This document shows positions 35,744-46,190 of a stretch of DNA of 64,000 nt, in pieces. Position numbers and translations under genes: made by a program. This stretch comes from Lactobacillales bacterium (GTDB lineage: Bacteria; Bacillota; Bacilli; Lactobacillales; Streptococcaceae), in contig JAISJW010000021.1 of the NCBI GenBank assembly GCA_031261175.1, forward strand, positions 90,109-154,108. The letters are read 5' to 3'. Within the stretch, counting starts at the first letter, position 1. Each line of letters starts with the position of its first letter. A model generated the notes under the pieces. That model was not told where the DNA came from. It ran no database searches and saw nothing but the letters and a program-made list of their open reading frames with translations.

Positions 35744-36769
35744 TTACTTAATAAACATCGCATCGCCAAAACTGAAAAAGCGATATTTTTCATCAATTGC
35801 ATGTTGATAGGCTACTAAAATCGTATCTCGGTCAGCAAATGCTGAGATCAACATCATCAAAGTCGACTTAGGTAAATGGAAATTGGTCGACAAAGCATCA
35901 ACCACTTTGAATTCATACCCAGGCGTGATGAAAATATCAGTCCACCCACTATCTCCTCGCAACTTACCATCAAATTTAGACGCCACCGTCTCTAACACCC
36001 TCACACTCGTTGTGCCGACTGCGACGACACGTTCGGCCGCGTTGATAACCGAAGCAACCTCATCAGAGATTTCGTAATATTCCGAGTGCATTTTGTGGGC
36101 GTCGATGTCATCAACGCTGACCGGACGGAAAGTTCCAAGCCCAACGTGCAAAGTAACATAAGCCAGCTTCACACCCTTAGCTTCGATAGCCGCGAGCAAT
36201 TCCGGTGTAAAGTGCAACCCAGCTGTCGGCGCTGCGGCCGCTCCATTATTCTTAGCATAAACTGTTTGATAGCGTTCTTGATCGTCCAACTTTTCGTGGA
36301 TATACGGCGGCAAAGGCATTTCGCCTAACGACTCCAAAACCTCCAGAAAAATTCCGTCATACGAAAATTCGATTACTCGTCCACCGTCTTCTTTGATGTC
36401 GACAACAACTGCGTTCAGCGCGCCTTCGCCAAACGAAATCACCGTGCCCACCTTAGTTCGCTTAGCGGGTTTCATCAAACATTCCCACTTGTCACCTTCG
36501 GTATTCGTCAAAAGCAAAACTTCGATCGCGCCACCCGTTTCGGGCTTAACACCGTACAAGCGCGCTGGCAAAACACGCGTGTCGTTCATCACTAAAACGT
36601 CGCCCTCGCTAAGCTCGTCGATTATATTATAAAAGTGTTTGTCGTAGACTTCCCGCGTCGAACGGTCCAATACCAACAACCGCGAAGTTTCGCGGTCGCT
36701 TAAAGGCGTCTGCGCAATTTGCGCTTCGGGCAAGTCAAAATCAAAGTCGTCTGTCGTATATTTTCTCAT
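35744..36769 (-). CDS. queA: S-adenosylmethionine:tRNA ribosyltransferase-isomerase
   Basis: Makes epoxyqueuosine in tRNA anticodons. 341 residues, family-typical: [56 protein letters not shown] and [10 protein letters not shown]. The start was moved to [14 protein letters not shown] because TATAAT ends 6 nt before this ATG, predicting a leaderless mRNA; there is no Shine-Dalgarno. No other queuosine gene is in the window. Confidence 0.93.
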   Translation of the reverse strand: MRKYTTDDFDFDLPEAQIAQTPLSDRETSRLLVLDRSTREVYDKHFYNIIDELSEGDVLVMNDTRVLPARLYGVKPETGGAIEVLLLTNTEGDKWECLMKPAKRTKVGTVISFGEGALNAVVVDIKEDGGRVIEFSYDGIFLEVLESLGEMPLPPYIHEKLDDQERYQTVYAKNNGAAAAPTAGLHFTPELLAAIEAKGVKLAYVTLHVGLGTFRPVSVDDIDAHKMHSEYYEISDEVASVINAAERVVAVGTTSVRVLETVASKFDGKLRGDSGWTDIFITPGYEFKVVDALSTNFHLPKSTLMMLISAFADRDTILVAYQHAIDEKYRFFSFGDAMFIK

Positions 36770-36775
36770 AAAAAT

Positions 36776-36784
36776 ATTATAACA
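36776..36784 (-). promoter_or_regulatory. Extended -10 of a predicted leaderless queA transcript
   Basis: TGTTATAAT, 6 nt, ATG. It directly follows the T-run of the upstream terminator. Confidence 0.65.
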
Positions 36785-36815
36785 AAAACGCAGTGCATTT
36801 ATCATACACTGCGCT
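36784..36815 (-). terminator. Terminator of the clpP-GNAT unit, abutting the queA promoter
   Basis: Minus-strand GCGCAGTG / CACTGCGTTTTTG hairpin whose T-run runs into the queA -10. Confidence 0.8.
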
Positions 36816-36820
36816 AAATG

Positions 36821-37255
36821 TTATAAAACTTTTTCCATTTTTACGTGGGCAATTCCCGCCTCGTCGAACTCGTCACCAAACGCGACAAAACCTAACGATG
36901 TATAGAAAGGAACCGCACTCACTTGGGCGTTCATCACGGCTTTTTTATAGCCCGCGACGTGTTTCGCCCATTTCAAAGCTTGGGTCAGCAAAGTTTTACC
37001 AAATCCTAAGCGACGGAATTTTTTCAAGACCGCCATGCGTTCAACTTTAACTACACCTTCTTCATCAAGTCCGCGCAGACGCAAAACCGCTGCTGGCACG
37101 CTTGAAACGTAAAACGTAAAGTTTTCGCTAACCGATTCATACTCATCTAACTCGATGTTTTCTGGAACGTGTTCTTCCTCGACGAAAACCTCGTAGCGAA
37201 TTTGCAAACCGTCAGCGTAAGCCAAAGTATCTGTTGAATTGGAATGTTTAATCAT
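36821..37255 (-). CDS. GNAT acetyltransferase (ElaA/YjcF-like)
   Basis: 144-residue N-acetyltransferase: IRYEVFVEEEHVPENIELDEY is the ElaA-like start, VERMAVLKKFRRLGFGKTLL is the acetyl-CoA-binding motif A, and AQVSAVPFYTSLGFVAFGDEF is motif B. Substrate unknown. It begins 13 nt after clpP and shares its terminator, so it is probably co-transcribed with the protease. Confidence 0.82.
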   Translation of the reverse strand: MIKHSNSTDTLAYADGLQIRYEVFVEEEHVPENIELDEYESVSENFTFYVSSVPAAVLRLRGLDEEGVVKVERMAVLKKFRRLGFGKTLLTQALKWAKHVAGYKKAVMNAQVSAVPFYTSLGFVAFGDEFDEAGIAHVKMEKVL

Positions 37256-37268
37256 AAAACTGCGCTCC

Positions 37269-37868
37269 TTATTTCAACTCGTTGTTAGCCATTATTTCAT
37301 CGATGAAGCCGTATTCTAAAGTTTCTTCGGCCGTCATCCAGTTATCGCGTTCAGCGTCACGGTTGATTTCTTCAAGCGATTTACCTGAATTGTCAGCCAA
37401 GATTTTTTCTAAACGTTCACGCGTTTTCAGCAAGTGTTCAGCCGCAATCGCCATGTCAGTTTGCTGCGTTCCGCCGCCTGTTCCGCCCATTGGTTGGTGA
37501 ATCATATATTCAGCGTTTGGCAACATGAAGCGTTTGCCTTTTGTTCCGCTTGAGGCCAAAATCGTCCCCATCGAAGCCGCCATCCCCATAACGATTGTTT
37601 GGACGTCGCTCTTGATGAAATTCATCGTATCAACGATCGCAAGCCCAGCCGAAACACTACCGCCTGGCGTGTTAATATACAAATAAATATCCTTCGTGTT
37701 GTCCTGCGCGTCAAGGAAAAGCAGTTGCGCGATGATCGCGTTCGCCATCCCGTCTTCCACCGGACCCGTCAGCATAATGATTCTATCTTTTAGAAGTCGC
37801 GAGTAAATATCGTATGCGCGTTCGCCGCGACTCGACTGCTCGATGACTGTAGGTACTAAATAACTCAT
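37269..37868 (-). CDS. clpP: ATP-dependent Clp protease proteolytic subunit
   Basis: Serine protease forming the 14-mer core of ClpXP/ClpCP. 199 residues, very close to Lactococcus/Streptococcus ClpP. The catalytic Ser is in [12 protein letters not shown] (about 98), the His in MIHQPMGG (about 123), and the Asp in [23 protein letters not shown] precedes the ATG. The promoter has TTGAAT-17-TACAAT, and a CIRCE-like repeat lies about 30 nt further upstream, pointing to HrcA control. No CtsR box was seen. Confidence 0.97.
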   Translation of the reverse strand: MSYLVPTVIEQSSRGERAYDIYSRLLKDRIIMLTGPVEDGMANAIIAQLLFLDAQDNTKDIYLYINTPGGSVSAGLAIVDTMNFIKSDVQTIVMGMAASMGTILASSGTKGKRFMLPNAEYMIHQPMGGTGGGTQQTDMAIAAEHLLKTRERLEKILADNSGKSLEEINRDAERDNWMTAEETLEYGFIDEIMANNELK

Positions 37869-37933
37869 TCAAATTTCCTCCGTTTATTAAGAATAAAGAT
37901 ATTGTATCACAAAACCTCGGGCAATTCAAGTTC

Positions 37934-37960
37934 TTGGCACTTAACTTTAACGAGTGCTAA
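37934..37960. promoter_or_regulatory. CIRCE-like operator (HrcA) upstream of clpP
   Basis: TTGGCACTT-N9-GAGTGCTAA, against the consensus TTAGCACTC-N9-GAGTGCTAA: one perfect half site and one with two changes, with exact 9-nt spacing. Confidence 0.7.
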
Positions 37961-37978
37961 AAACTTTTTCTCGGCAAG

Positions 37979-38016
37979 TAAAAAGCAAGCCCCTCGCGTG
38001 AGCGAGGCGACTTGCC
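37979..38016 (-). terminator. Terminator of rplK-rplA-rpmF
   Basis: Minus-strand GCAAGTCGCCTCGC-tcac-GCGAGGGGCTTGC hairpin followed by TTTTT. Confidence 0.85.
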
Positions 38017-38038
38017 TAAAGTATTTTAGCGGAAGTGT

Positions 38039-38218
38039 TTACGCTTCCTTTGAAATTACTTCTTTACCGTCGTAGAATCCGCAAGCCGGACATACGTGGT
38101 GAGATTTTTTCAATTCGCCGCAGTTAGGACAAGCGTTAAGTCCTGGAATTTCTAATTTGTAGTGAGTACGACGTTTAGCTTTTTTAGCTTTTGAAGTTCT
38201 TCTAGCTGGAACTGCCAT
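38039..38218 (-). CDS. rpmF: 50S ribosomal protein L32 (zinc form)
   Basis: 59 residues: [20 protein letters not shown], then CPNCGE and CPACGF, which supply the four zinc cysteines, then the end [13 protein letters not shown] at 38218 with AGGAGG ahead. It lies 15 nt after rplA and ends in the shared terminator; L32 joined to the L11-L1 operon is not the commonest arrangement. Confidence 0.93.
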   Translation of the reverse strand: MAVPARRTSKAKKAKRRTHYKLEIPGLNACPNCGELKKSHHVCPACGFYDGKEVISKEA

Positions 38219-38233
38219 TGTTTGATCCTCCTA

Positions 38234-38923
38234 TTAGAATGACGCAGAATCAACTTTGATTCCAGGTCCTTGAGTTGTAGTGATTGTTAAGCTAGTGATG
38301 TAAGTACCTTTAGCTCCCGATGGTTTAGATTTAGTGATAACTTCGTTAAGAGCTTTGAAGTTTTCTACCAATTTAGCATCGTCGAATGAAACTTTACCGA
38401 TTGGAGCGTGGACGATACCAGCTTTGTCGACACGGTAAGTAACTTTACCAGCTTTTACATCGTTGATTGCTTTAGTTACGTCCATAGTAACTGTTCCTGT
38501 TTTAGGGTTAGGCATAAGACCTTTAGGTCCTAATACACGTCCTAGACGACCAACAACGGCCATCATGTCAGGAGTCGCAACAACTACATCAAAGTCAAAC
38601 CAACCAGAAGTGATTTTTTGAACAAGTTCGTCATCACCAACGTAGTCTGCACCAGCAGCTTCTGCTTCTTTAGCTTTTTCGCCTTTAGCGAAAACTAAAA
38701 CTTTTTGTGTTTTACCAGTACCGTTAGGTAATACTAACGCACCACGGATTTGTTGATCCGCTTTTTTCGGATCTAAGTTCAAGTTGTATGCAATTTCAAC
38801 AGTTGCATCGTAACTTGCAACGCTTGTTTCTTTAGCTAGCGCAACGGCAGCTTCAACAGCGTATTTTGTGTTTTTATCAACTTTAGCAGTAGCTTCAGTT
38901 AATTTTTTGCTTAATTTAGCCAT
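38234..38923 (-). CDS. rplA: 50S ribosomal protein L1
   Basis: 229 residues binding 23S rRNA at the L1 stalk near the E site. [28 protein letters not shown] and [15 protein letters not shown] are diagnostic. AGGAGGAATT precedes the ATG. In many bacteria L1 represses its own operon by binding the leader; the rplK leader upstream is structured. Confidence 0.96.
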   Translation of the reverse strand: MAKLSKKLTEATAKVDKNTKYAVEAAVALAKETSVASYDATVEIAYNLNLDPKKADQQIRGALVLPNGTGKTQKVLVFAKGEKAKEAEAAGADYVGDDELVQKITSGWFDFDVVVATPDMMAVVGRLGRVLGPKGLMPNPKTGTVTMDVTKAINDVKAGKVTYRVDKAGIVHAPIGKVSFDDAKLVENFKALNEVITKSKPSGAKGTYITSLTITTTQGPGIKVDSASF

Positions 38924-38954
38924 TTAATTAATTCCTCCTATTTAAATTTACTGA

Positions 38955-39380
38955 TTATTCAGCAACTAAAACTCCCATAGAGCGAGCTGTTCCTTCGATC
39001 ATACGCATTGCAGACTCGATGTTTGCAGCGTTTAAGTCTTCCATCTTAAGCTGAGCAATTTCTTGCACTTGAGCTTTAGTAAGAGTTCCGACTTTATCTT
39101 TGTTGGGAACGCTAGATCCTTTGTCTAATTTAAGAGCTTTCTTAATTAGAACTGGAGCTGGAGGTGTTTTTGTAATGAAAGTAAATGAACGGTCTTCATA
39201 AACTGAGATTACAACTGGGATGATTAAGCCAGCTTGATCAGCAGTACGAGCATTGAATTCTTTGGTGAATCCCATGATGTTAATACCTGCTTGTCCAAGT
39301 GCTGGACCTACTGGCGGAGCTGGTGTCGCTTTACCGGCAGGGATTTGCAATTTAACTAATTTTTCAACTTTTTTAGCCAC
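38955..39380 (-). CDS. rplK: 50S ribosomal protein L11
   Basis: 141 residues, part of the GTPase-associated centre. [26 protein letters not shown] and the C-terminal [15 protein letters not shown] are typical. GTG start with AAGGAGGAATT. First gene of rplK-rplA-rpmF. Confidence 0.96.
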   Translation of the reverse strand: MAKKVEKLVKLQIPAGKATPAPPVGPALGQAGINIMGFTKEFNARTADQAGLIIPVVISVYEDRSFTFITKTPPAPVLIKKALKLDKGSSVPNKDKVGTLTKAQVQEIAQLKMEDLNAANIESAMRMIEGTARSMGVLVAE

Positions 39381-39530
39381 TTTTGAATTCCTCCTTGAAA
39401 GGTGTAAGTGATGTGGTTTCAGTGGGCAATTGAGTTTTTCGCCCTCCCACGCTCTAGGTTTTTCGCCTAGGCACGTTTAGCTTTTCCAAGGCTATAAAAA
39501 ACATGCCCTACAATAATACCATAAATGGCT
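39381..39530 (-). promoter_or_regulatory. rplK leader with structured RNA and promoter
   Basis: On the minus strand a -10-like TGGTATTAT (about 39511-39519) is followed by some 125 nt containing GCCTAGGCGAAAAACCTAG and GGGAGGGCGAAAAACTC elements that can form hairpins with GCGAAAAAC loops. This suits a site for L1 autoregulation, but no consensus was verified. Confidence 0.45.
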
Positions 39531-39608
39531 CTGCGGGGCAAGTAATTGGTTAATTAGGTTAAGATTTGTAAGGTCAGGTTATTTTTTTGCGCTCCTTTAT
39601 TCGCTATT

Positions 39609-39675
39609 GTTCATTTTAATGCGTATTTGGGACATTTCGCAGCCTGAAATGTCCCAAATAGGCATTAAAATGAAC
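39609..39675. repeat. Hairpin H10
   Basis: 30-nt arms (39609-39638, 39646-39675) with one mismatch and a 7-nt loop. Core TGCGTATTTGGGACATTTC as in H2, but different outer stems. Ends 5 nt before the stop of the peptidase. Confidence 0.85.
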
Positions 39676-39680
39676 ATTTA

Positions 39681-41345
39681 TTATTTGTAGTCGAGCGAAA
39701 TGTTGTTTTGGCCGATAACTTTTGTTGAAAGTTCGCCAACAAACAGGTCATCACGGTGTAAATCAATGCTGTAAACCGTACCACCACTGATAACTCCGTA
39801 GTAAGATTCGCCCGCAACTTCCTCTGCTGTTTTGTAAGGCGTCTCTGCGATATTGTAATCAACATCGCTCGCTTCTTCCGGAATCGTCTGCTCAACAACA
39901 ACTGTATATTTGTGCCCCGCTTCGAGCGTGTAAGAAAACGGAATCTTCTTCGCATGGGCAAATTTCGCCGTCCCCGTAACCGTCTTCAAGCTGTTTTGAG
40001 CAAAATCCTCATAGGCAAGTCGGTGCTTAAGCGCATTCCCGCTTTCAAGATCATCCTCTCCGAGATTCAAATCACCTTCGATAAGCGACACTTTAAAACC
40101 AGTATTTTCAGCGACTAGAATCGCATTAACAGCTTCGATATTACGGTCATAATCGACTGCGTCGAATGTTTCAGCCGAGTAGAACTTGCCATCGTATTGC
40201 GAGAACGAATCCGGATTCAAATAGGCTTCGTCGGTCGTCAAAACGTTTTGTGCGACTTTGTGCTCGTCATGCGCGCCTAACTGGAACGCAAACTCATCGT
40301 TATCCGTAAAAATTTGCGACTCGTAACTAATCCAGCAATAGCCATCCTTAGCGTTCGCCGTTCCGAAACTATTTTTCACAAGGAACGCACCGTTTGAGCG
40401 CGGACGGAATTTTTCGTTGAAATTATTTTTCGAATAATTGTCATCATAGCCGACAATTGTCACCTCGTGGTCGGGATGAAGGAACGTAATTCCTCTCTTC
40501 GTACCGTTAGTCAAAGTAACCGTCGCCGTTTTTTGCAGACCAAACGGAATATTCAAAGCATAAGTTTCCTTGTTCAAAGGCCCGCCATTATCCGGAAAAT
40601 TCTCGTTTAGTAGCCACACGTTCATCGCTAAATCACTCGCCCCATACTTCGCAATTAGCGTTTTCAGCTCTTGAGTGTGTTGCGCGACCGTTACGCTTGA
40701 AATGTTTTTGCGCACCGCTTTTACTTCTTGAACGTTTTGAATGTCATAACTCGAATCACCTGCATTCAGCAAGCTATCAAGCGCGCCTTGTCCTTCAAGC
40801 GGATTCCCCACGAAATCAGGCCCGCTCGCATCATCCTTCGTCCCAAGCGCACCGCCACTCGTCGCAAAATCAGCTTCCTTAACCGGCTTAATCCCGTGAA
40901 CCTGGAAATCAGTAGCGGCAAGTCGCCCGTCACCGGGCCCGCCTAGCCAACGATAATCGCTCGGCGCAACCCAGTTAGCGTATGGGTTAACGCTATCACC
41001 AAGCGTTTCTCCGGCAGTTAGATAATTCAAGAAATTAGGCGAATACTGCATTTTATAGCCGGTTTGCACATATTGATCAATCCCGAGAATGTCACTCGTC
41101 GAATAAGCCCAGCAAAGTTGCGTCCCCCCTTGGTCGCGCACCGGCGTTTCGCGCTCTGAGCCGAGCGGATTGATACTGTCCGGCAAGTTATCAGCGATAT
41201 TTCCTTGTTTAATAAGCTCATCCAAATCCAATTGAATCGTCGGGTCGATCGAAACCCCAGATGTTGCGGCAAGTGTCGATGTCGGTGTTGCAAAAATTGA
41301 TGCTAAAACTATAGTGCCTAGAGTTAATACCGTACCCTTTTTCAT
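39681..41345 (-). CDS. Secreted papain-like (C1) cysteine peptidase
   Basis: 554 residues with a signal peptide (MKKGTVLTLGTIVLASIF...TLA). Catalytic motifs: oxyanion Gln and Cys in PVRDQGGTQLCWAYS (Cys about 79), His in HEVTIVGYDDN (about 300), Asn in FLVKNSFG (about 331). The last 180 residues form a beta-rich domain resembling the lectin-like part of some exported bacterial C1 peptidases. No sorting signal. Followed by hairpin H10. Substrate unknown. Confidence 0.78.
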   Translation of the reverse strand: MKKGTVLTLGTIVLASIFATPTSTLAATSGVSIDPTIQLDLDELIKQGNIADNLPDSINPLGSERETPVRDQGGTQLCWAYSTSDILGIDQYVQTGYKMQYSPNFLNYLTAGETLGDSVNPYANWVAPSDYRWLGGPGDGRLAATDFQVHGIKPVKEADFATSGGALGTKDDASGPDFVGNPLEGQGALDSLLNAGDSSYDIQNVQEVKAVRKNISSVTVAQHTQELKTLIAKYGASDLAMNVWLLNENFPDNGGPLNKETYALNIPFGLQKTATVTLTNGTKRGITFLHPDHEVTIVGYDDNYSKNNFNEKFRPRSNGAFLVKNSFGTANAKDGYCWISYESQIFTDNDEFAFQLGAHDEHKVAQNVLTTDEAYLNPDSFSQYDGKFYSAETFDAVDYDRNIEAVNAILVAENTGFKVSLIEGDLNLGEDDLESGNALKHRLAYEDFAQNSLKTVTGTAKFAHAKKIPFSYTLEAGHKYTVVVEQTIPEEASDVDYNIAETPYKTAEEVAGESYYGVISGGTVYSIDLHRDDLFVGELSTKVIGQNNISLDYK

Positions 41346-41464
41346 AAATAACCTCTTTCGTTGTCTTTTTGCTATTTTTTATACATTATATCACGTTAAA
41401 GTTGAAAATAAAAGACTTTATCTATATCTTTTGACTAATCTTACGTATAGTTAGAGAATATATC

Positions 41465-41494
41465 AAAAAAGCACCCTTATAATAAGGATGCTTG
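41465..41494 (-). terminator. Terminator of glgA
   Basis: Minus-strand AAGCATCCTTAT / ATAAGGGTGCTTTTTTG hairpin with T-run. Confidence 0.85.
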
Positions 41495-41501
41495 GGAAAA
41501 A

Positions 41502-43358
41502 TTATTTTTTAGTTGTTTTCTTAGCAGCAGGTTTCTTGGCAGTTGCTTTTTTGGCAACCGGTTTTGCGGCTTTTTCAGCAGCGCGTTTAGCTTTTTCTTC
41601 TTCCGTTAATTTTGGACGACCAGCTTTACCTTTTGGCTTAGCTGCTTTTTCAGCAGCACGTTTTGCTTTTTCTTCTTCAGAAAGTTTTGGACGACCACGA
41701 CCGCGTTTAGGCGCATCCGGATCAACTACCTTAGGAGTCGCAACTTTTTTAGTTGCAGCTTTCTTAGCAGCCGGTTTAGCAGCCGGTTTTTCTTCGACTT
41801 TTTTAGTCGCAGCTTTTTTAGCCGGAGCTTTTTTCGCTGCAGGTTTTTTCGCAGCCGCTTTTTTCTTCGGTTTAAGCTCGCGAACGTCGCTATGCGGCTG
41901 CTCACTTGCCGGTGTTCCTGTTAAGACACTCTTGTAAAGGTCAAGGTAGGCGTCGGCGCTCTTGTTCCACGAGAAGTCGGCGGTCATGGCGTTGCCCATT
42001 AGGGTGTACCACGTGTCGCGTTCGTTGTAGTAGACGTTGATCGCGCGAAGGACCGATTCAGTCAGGCGGTAGCCGTTGAAGTCAACGAAGCCAAAGCCAG
42101 TGCCGGTTTTTTCGACGTCGTTGTAGATGTCGACCGTGTCTTTTAGGCCACCGATTTCGTGCACGATTGGAAGCGTTCCGTAGCGCATTGAAATCATCTG
42201 CGAAAGTCCGCACGGCTCGAAAGCAGACGGCATCAAGAACAGATCCGCACCCGCGTAGAACAATTGGGCAAGTTTCGGATCGAAGCTGATTGATGCTGAG
42301 AATTTTTCAGGGTAGCGTTTTGCGAAGTATTTGAAACCTTCTTCGAAGTGGTGATCGCCAGTTCCGATGAGAACGATTTGGATATCGAAGCTCATTAATT
42401 GCTCGAATTGTTCTAATAATAGGTGGAAACCTTTTTGGAAAGTCAGGCGGCTAACGCACGCGATAACGGGAACAAACGGATTAACCGGAAGACCCATACG
42501 CGCTTGAAGTTGAGCTTTCGCGTTTTCTTTGCCGCGCAGGTTGTCGATTGAATAGTGTTCGTAGTCGTTAAGAGCCGCGTCCGTTTCAGGGTTGAAGACG
42601 TCATAGTCGATCCCGTTGACGATGCCGCTCAATTTGTTGTTTTCCATGCGGAGAACTTGGTCTAAGCCCATACCGAATTGTCCAGTTTGGATTTCGCCAG
42701 CGTAGCTCGGAGAAACCGTGTTGACGCGGTCAGCATAAAGGATGCCGGTTTTCAGGACGTTGAAGTCGTTGCTCCAACGAACAGTTCCGTCGTAGTAACG
42801 TTCCATGCCAACGCCGTAAAGGTCGCTCAAAACGCCGCCATCATATTGACCTTGGAATTCGATGTTGTGAATTGTTAGGACAGTGCGGATGCCTTTGTAT
42901 GCGTTGATCCAGTGATATTTTTCTTTCAATAGGAACGGAATCATCGCCGTGTGGTAATCGTTGGCGTGAAGCACGTCCGGGATGAAGTCGATGCGTTCCA
43001 TCGCTTCGATCAAGGCAAGTTGGAAGAAAGCAAAGCGCTCAGCTTCGTCGAAGTAACCGTAAACGCCATCGCGCCCGAAATATTTTTCGTTGTCGATAAA
43101 GTAGAATTTAACGCCATCTAAAATAGTCGATTTAATTCCAACATATTCATCGCGCCATCCAACTTTTGTATAGAAAAATTGTAGGTCGATAATATTTTCT
43201 TTTAATTTATCAGATATTTTTTGTGAGTAGTAAGGCATTACAACTGCTACTTCTTCACCTTTTTTAACTAATTCTTTTGGTAGAGCTCCTGCAACGTCCC
43301 CTAGTCCGCCTGTCTTGACGAAAGGTGCTGCTTCGCTTGCGGCAAATAATATTTTCAT
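41502..43358 (-). CDS. glgA: Glycogen synthase with a histone-H1/AT-hook-like C-terminal tail
   Basis: 618 residues. Residues 1-480 are a normal GT5 ADP-glucose glycogen synthase: [61 protein letters not shown]. The usual length is about 480. The last 122 residues (about 497-618) are Lys/Ala/Pro-rich (PAAKK repeats) and carry two copies of [17 protein letters not shown], the first preceded by RGR, an AT-hook-like core. Such tails bind DNA in histone-like bacterial proteins; here the role is unknown. The frame is continuous and a terminator follows. No other glg gene is adjacent. ATG with GGAGAAAT. Confidence 0.9.
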   Translation of the reverse strand: MKILFAASEAAPFVKTGGLGDVAGALPKELVKKGEEVAVVMPYYSQKISDKLKENIIDLQFFYTKVGWRDEYVGIKSTILDGVKFYFIDNEKYFGRDGVYGYFDEAERFAFFQLALIEAMERIDFIPDVLHANDYHTAMIPFLLKEKYHWINAYKGIRTVLTIHNIEFQGQYDGGVLSDLYGVGMERYYDGTVRWSNDFNVLKTGILYADRVNTVSPSYAGEIQTGQFGMGLDQVLRMENNKLSGIVNGIDYDVFNPETDAALNDYEHYSIDNLRGKENAKAQLQARMGLPVNPFVPVIACVSRLTFQKGFHLLLEQFEQLMSFDIQIVLIGTGDHHFEEGFKYFAKRYPEKFSASISFDPKLAQLFYAGADLFLMPSAFEPCGLSQMISMRYGTLPIVHEIGGLKDTVDIYNDVEKTGTGFGFVDFNGYRLTESVLRAINVYYNERDTWYTLMGNAMTADFSWNKSADAYLDLYKSVLTGTPASEQPHSDVRELKPKKKAAAKKPAAKKAPAKKAATKKVEEKPAAKPAAKKAATKKVATPKVVDPDAPKRGRGRPKLSEEEKAKRAAEKAAKPKGKAGRPKLTEEEKAKRAAEKAAKPVAKKATAKKPAAKKTTKK

Positions 43359-43458
43359 TAATTTATTTCTCCATTTAATTATTTAATTAACTGATTTTAT
43401 TTTAACATTTTTTTATTTGTTTTTTTAATTAATTAATTAAATTTAATAATTAATTTTA

Positions 43459-44901
<1,443 letters not shown>

Positions 44902-44983
44902 TTAAAATTGTGTATGTTAGGCAAATTTTAACATAAAATGGCCGAAAATCAACTTTTTTTGAAAAAAATTGAACTTTTTTGCC

Positions 44984-45041
44984 CAAAAATGTAACAAAAC
45001 GCAAAAAAATACGTATATATATAGTATAGGGGTAAAAAAAT
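44984..45041 (+). promoter_or_regulatory. com-box-like promoter block of the YdbC-like gene
   Basis: An 18-nt block (44984-45001), 8 variable nt, then TACGTATA (45010-45017) within a 32-nt block ending in GGGGTAAAAAAAT. It is identical in both blocks to 50336-50393. TACGTATA after a homopolymer run resembles the SigX/ComX com-box (TACGAATA) of streptococci; a SigA -10 (TAGTAT) within the same block is an alternative. Confidence 0.6.
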
Positions 45042-45086
45042 CTCTATATCTGATTTAGCGAAATCTTGATGAAAGGAGGAAATCAA

Positions 45087-45365
45087 ATGTCAGAAACTAA
45101 ACAACTATTAGACCGCGATGGAAATGTCAAAGCGACTGTTGTAATCAAGGAGCGACTTGCCGTTCTTGGCGAAAGCTACGAAGGCTATACGAAAGAATTG
45201 AATCTTGTGCAATGGAACGAAGGCGCAGAGAAATACGATATTCGCGAATGGTCGCCAAACCACAACGTTGTGCATAAAGGCGTACTGTTGACTGCTGAAG
45301 AATTAGATGCACTGCGCAACTACTTCTTGAGCGAAGCGGGTATCACCGTTAAAAAAGCTTCGTAA
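45087..45365 (+). CDS. YdbC/PC4-like single-stranded DNA-binding protein
   Basis: 92 residues from ATG at 45087, which has GAAAGGAGGA upstream; the TTG 21 nt earlier was rejected. LAVLGESYEGYTKELNLVQWNEGAEKYDIREWSPNHN is typical of the YdbC family, small dimeric ssDNA-binding proteins with a PC4-like fold (S. pneumoniae SP_0782). From memory, the pneumococcal homologue is a late competence gene with a com-box, which fits the promoter seen here. Function in transformation is inferred. Confidence 0.78.
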   Translation: MSETKQLLDRDGNVKATVVIKERLAVLGESYEGYTKELNLVQWNEGAEKYDIREWSPNHNVVHKGVLLTAEELDALRNYFLSEAGITVKKAS

Positions 45366-45443
45366 AAAATTTTAGTTCCATAATTTTTTTCAAGATAAAA
45401 AAACCTACCTACCCAAAAAACAAAACTATTTAATCGCTAAATT

Positions 45444-45479
45444 AAAGCGCTAGGCTCTTGATAGAGTCTGGCGCTATTT
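45444..45479 (+). terminator. Hairpin preceding the yigZ promoter
   Basis: AGCGC-CTCT / AGAG-GCGCT stem that ends right before TGTTATAAT. The T-run is weak (ATTTG), so termination is uncertain. Confidence 0.45.
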
Positions 45480-45487
45480 GTTATAAT
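45479..45487 (+). promoter_or_regulatory. Extended -10 of a predicted leaderless yigZ transcript
   Basis: TGTTATAAT, 6 nt, ATG; no Shine-Dalgarno. Confidence 0.65.
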
Positions 45488-45493
45488 CAATTT

Positions 45494-46129
45494 ATGAAAA
45501 ACTATTTAACGATTGCGCGCGATGGCGAGCACGAATTCGTCGAGAAAAAATCGCGTTTTATCTGTCATTTAAAACGAGTTAAAACCGAAGATGAAGCTCG
45601 CGAATTTATTTTGAGCGTGAAAAAATTACATTTCAAAGCGCGTCATAATTGTAGCGCCTTTGTCTTAGGCACGGATTCGGCTATCAAGCGTTCAAGCGAT
45701 GATGGCGAACCGAGCGGCACAGCCGGCATCCCTATCTTAGAAGTTCTGCTCAAAAATGAGTTGACCGATGTTGTCGCAGTCGTTACCCGCTACTTCGGCG
45801 GCATCAAACTCGGTGCCGGCGGCTTGATCCGCGCTTACTCGACGAGCGTTAGCGAAGCAGTCGCCACCGTAGGCATCGCTGAGAACAAACTCGTCAGCGT
45901 TATTACATTTTCGGTCGAATATCCTCTATATTCGCCGCTCGAAAACTTTATCAGCAGTTCCTCTTACACTTTGAACGACTCTGCGTTCGATGAAAAGGTC
46001 ACTTTGAGCGTTTTAGTCGATTCCGGCAGCGAAGAACAGTTCGAACACGAAATTCGCGACCTCACAAGTGGTAAATATACTATTATTTCAACCGAGTCAA
46101 AGTATATAGAAATCCCTACTGTGTTTTAA
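45494..46129 (+). CDS. yigZ: IMPACT/YigZ family protein
   Basis: 211 residues, UPF0029 (IMPACT) family. HNCSAFVLGTDSAIKRSSDDGEPSGTAG is the family signature, with VVTRYFGGIKLGAGGLIRAYS following, then a ferredoxin-like C-terminal domain. The biochemical role is not settled; the E. coli and Thermus homologues bind nucleic acid or protein. The start is the ATG at 45494, set by the leaderless promoter arrangement. Its last residues PTVF are encoded in a large inverted repeat shared with the convergent tmcAL gene. Confidence 0.87.
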   Translation: MKNYLTIARDGEHEFVEKKSRFICHLKRVKTEDEAREFILSVKKLHFKARHNCSAFVLGTDSAIKRSSDDGEPSGTAGIPILEVLLKNELTDVVAVVTRYFGGIKLGAGGLIRAYSTSVSEAVATVGIAENKLVSVITFSVEYPLYSPLENFISSSSYTLNDSAFDEKVTLSVLVDSGSEEQFEHEIRDLTSGKYTIISTESKYIEIPTVF

Positions 46130-46190
46130 GCCCTTTTTTAGGCGTTTCGAGTCTCGAAAGCACTAAAAAACGCCCTAAAAAACAGTAGGG
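46114..46190. repeat. Hairpin H11 spanning both stops of yigZ and tmcAL
   Basis: 38-nt arms around one central base, 31 of 38 pairs matched, with inner TTTCGAG/CTCGAAA. It covers the last codons and stop codons of both convergent genes. Confidence 0.75.

Noticed and set aside
41440-41460. TACGTATA at about 41441, same octamer as the two com-box-like promoters
   Set aside because: It lacks the flanking conserved block and T-run, and no gene start is suitably placed downstream on either strand.
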